A stretch of DNA of 64,000 bases from Macrostomum hystrix (taxonomy: Eukaryota; Platyhelminthes; Macrostomidae), in contig CATNEN010000003.1 of the NCBI GenBank assembly GCA_950097015.1, forward strand, positions 9,715,501-9,779,500. The letters run 5' to 3'. The stretch's first letter is position 1. The number at the start of each line of letters is the position of its first letter. Shown here one piece after another: positions 62,701 through 64,000 of this stretch. The notes under the pieces are model-generated. The model searched no databases, was not told the origin of the DNA, and worked only from the letters and a program-made list of their open reading frames with translations. The position numbers were made by a program, and so were the translations under genes.

Positions 62701-64000
62701 TTTGCTGCAGATTGGCTAAGTAGTCACATTTTGAAATCGAACTCCTGTAGTTTAAATAAACAATTAAATAGATAGATAAAATGGGAAATTTTAAACAAAA
62801 TAGTACATATTTATGAATTCCTATCTGTCGATTGCTAGATTTATTTCTCAGGGAAAATAATCTAACACATTTTTCTTACGATATTATTTATCTTTCCGAT
62901 GGGTCTAGTCGTTATTTTAAACTGTCTATCTAAATAGATAGCATAGGTTAGCAGAAAATGACCCCTAGAAGGATTCAAGTGCAATATGCTTTGGGGAGAA
63001 AATAAGGTTTTGCTGGTGTATTTTCACGAAATGCGGAACGTGCTTGACTATCTTTTTATACAAGAGACTGTACAGTGCCTCTGAAATCTCTTACCCCCAC
63101 GCACCGCTCAGTCTGCTTAGCCAGCGTACATTTTTTCGCCCCCCCTTTGTGTAGCCCACCTCACTCCGTCACCCACCTCACTCCGTCACCCACCTCACTC
63201 CGTCACCCACCTCACTCCGTCACCCACCTCACGCAAAGGTTGAGTCTCTGTCTGCCATGTACAACGGACCGGAGAGCTACGTTGTCGCTGGCCAGGAGAA
63301 GTTCAAGCCAATCTTCGCCTGGGGCTCGGCTGACCAGGTGCAGCAAGCAGCCGGAGCTGAAGGTGTCGGCGGAGGTCGAAGAAAGCTGCCACCAATTGGG
63401 CGTCGAGCCAAGGAGATGCGACTGGCCAATGCTGGAAAGTCCAGTGAGCATAATTTAAAGAATAAGAAACAAATACATGATCACAAAAAAGATTTTTATC
63501 AACCATCGGTTGCTTGTTTTAGTAATTCAATTTCTTAGCAAAAAGTGCATTTATATTTCAATATGTATAAGAAACAAGGATTTGTTTTACTGAGCGTGTT
63601 TTGTTATAGAAATATATTTTATCGTATTAAAGTGAAGCAAGAAAATAAATTTTATTCCAAATAGTATTCAGTTTTAAGGAAAATGAAAAGTCAACCCTTT
63701 TTGGAACAATTACCTTTCCCTACAGAGAAATATTGTTTCTTAGAAAACATACCTGTTTTTTATATAAATTTTCATGTATAGAAATGTGCTTTTAAAAGTA
63801 CTTCTATTTCGAATTCGCAGAGGGCATGTGGCGCGTAAAGATCAGCACCCCAGCTGGTGAAGAAAGCAATGGCACCAGCAGTCATGTGTACCTCACTGTC
63901 TATGGCCGCGACGGCCAATCAGATCCGATTCCACTCAGTCTGCCAGTGAAATCAGACGGAGAACCGATCAATCCTTTCAAAGCTGGTCAGGAAGACGAGT
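59774..64000 (+). CDS. RP1-like doublecortin-PLAT protein (partial, 3' end outside window)
   Basis: Visible exons: about 59774-60434, 61169-61586, 63239-63443 and 63821 to the window end; all joins keep phase. The first start codon lies upstream and was not found; the 59774 acceptor is likely but TTCCTCAG at 59740 is an alternative. Exon 1 encodes a Gln/Glu/Ala-rich leader and a doublecortin domain (KTVYFHRDGVAFKQP, FTPRGRDRVSSLEDFD, GHYLCS). Exons 2-3 encode a second one (RIYVRQNGEPFKKHIVLLNK, RKIYTIDGQL, VVAGQEKFKPIF). The last exon starts a PLAT/LH2 domain (GMWRVKISTPAGE, HVYLTVYGRDGQSDPIPL). Doublecortin pairs bind microtubules; the TPRGR and VAGQEKFKP strings are closest to the RP1/RP1L1 family, which acts on photoreceptor ciliary axonemes. 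Vertebrate RP1 has no PLAT domain. Confidence 0.85.
60535..60775. repeat. ~17-bp pyrimidine-rich repeat in RP1-like intron
   Basis: About 15 diverged copies of TCTCATCTCTCCTGTG-type units. Confidence 0.9.
60882..61120 (+). mobile_element. tRNA-derived SINE, family 2, copy c
   Basis: GCCGAGTGGCGGGGGAGTCT then AGCGCGTTTGCC is the A-box side and GAGCTCGATTCCGCGG the B box. The body GGGGGCTTGTCGTGCAATTT and GTACACTGCCTGACGATGAG match copies a and b; a CA/TG-rich 3' part ends at GTGCTCAGGAGTCG. The acceptor of the next RP1-like exon is only about 50 bp further on. Confidence 0.88.
61587..63155. other. RP1-like intron 2
   Basis: AT-rich intron sequence without a recognised element until the short 18-bp array near its 3' end. 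Confidence 0.5.
63156..63232. repeat. 18-bp repeat at the acceptor of RP1-like exon 3
   Basis: Four copies of CCACCTCACTCCGTCACC end directly at the acceptor (ACGCAAAG, exon at 63239). The repeats supply the pyrimidine tract. Confidence 0.93.

Overview
The window is nuclear DNA of an animal. It has spliced genes with GT..AG introns, a Ty3-type LTR retrotransposon, tRNA-derived SINEs, a mariner relic, inverted-repeat (foldback) elements and many minisatellites. Gene content (VPS15 with WD40 repeats, an HR96-like nuclear receptor, a doublecortin-PLAT protein of RP1 type, a ciliary protein) is metazoan. An invertebrate, perhaps a flatworm or another lophotrochozoan, fits best, but the species cannot be read from the sequence.

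Layout: RER1 (+, four exons, 1324-4906); a 26-bp minisatellite; VPS15/PIK3R4 (+, thirteen exons, 8187-24723); a complete, recent but internally deleted Ty3 element on the minus strand (25729-29760, target duplication AATAC); a MITE-like element (29919-30342); GKAP1-like gene (+, three exons, 31414-33305); a 2.7-kb 26-bp minisatellite; an HR96/NR1J-like nuclear receptor (-, six exons, 45660-40193) whose largest intron holds a foldback element; a repeat-rich AT-rich stretch with SINEs, a mariner fossil and a second foldback; a CFAP119/CABCOCO1-like ciliary gene (-, five exons, 56149-52979); and a divergent RP1-like gene (+, from about 59774, running off the right edge). All exon junctions given here were chosen by GT/AG sites with matching phase; none is backed by transcripts.

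The genes do not form a pathway. RER1 acts in Golgi-to-ER retrieval and VPS15 in PI3-kinase complexes at endosomes and autophagosomes. GKAP1 is a kinase anchor and HR96-like receptors sense ligands. The last two genes are probably ciliary and face away from each other around an intergenic region containing a consensus RFX X-box.

The most unusual property is the repeat landscape. By my hand tally about one third of the window is tandem repeat, in nearly 30 arrays. Most larger introns contain their own array with a sequence not seen elsewhere in the window (nine of twelve VPS15 introns). Several arrays carry splice-site-like motifs in every unit, and four unrelated arrays share a 26-bp period.
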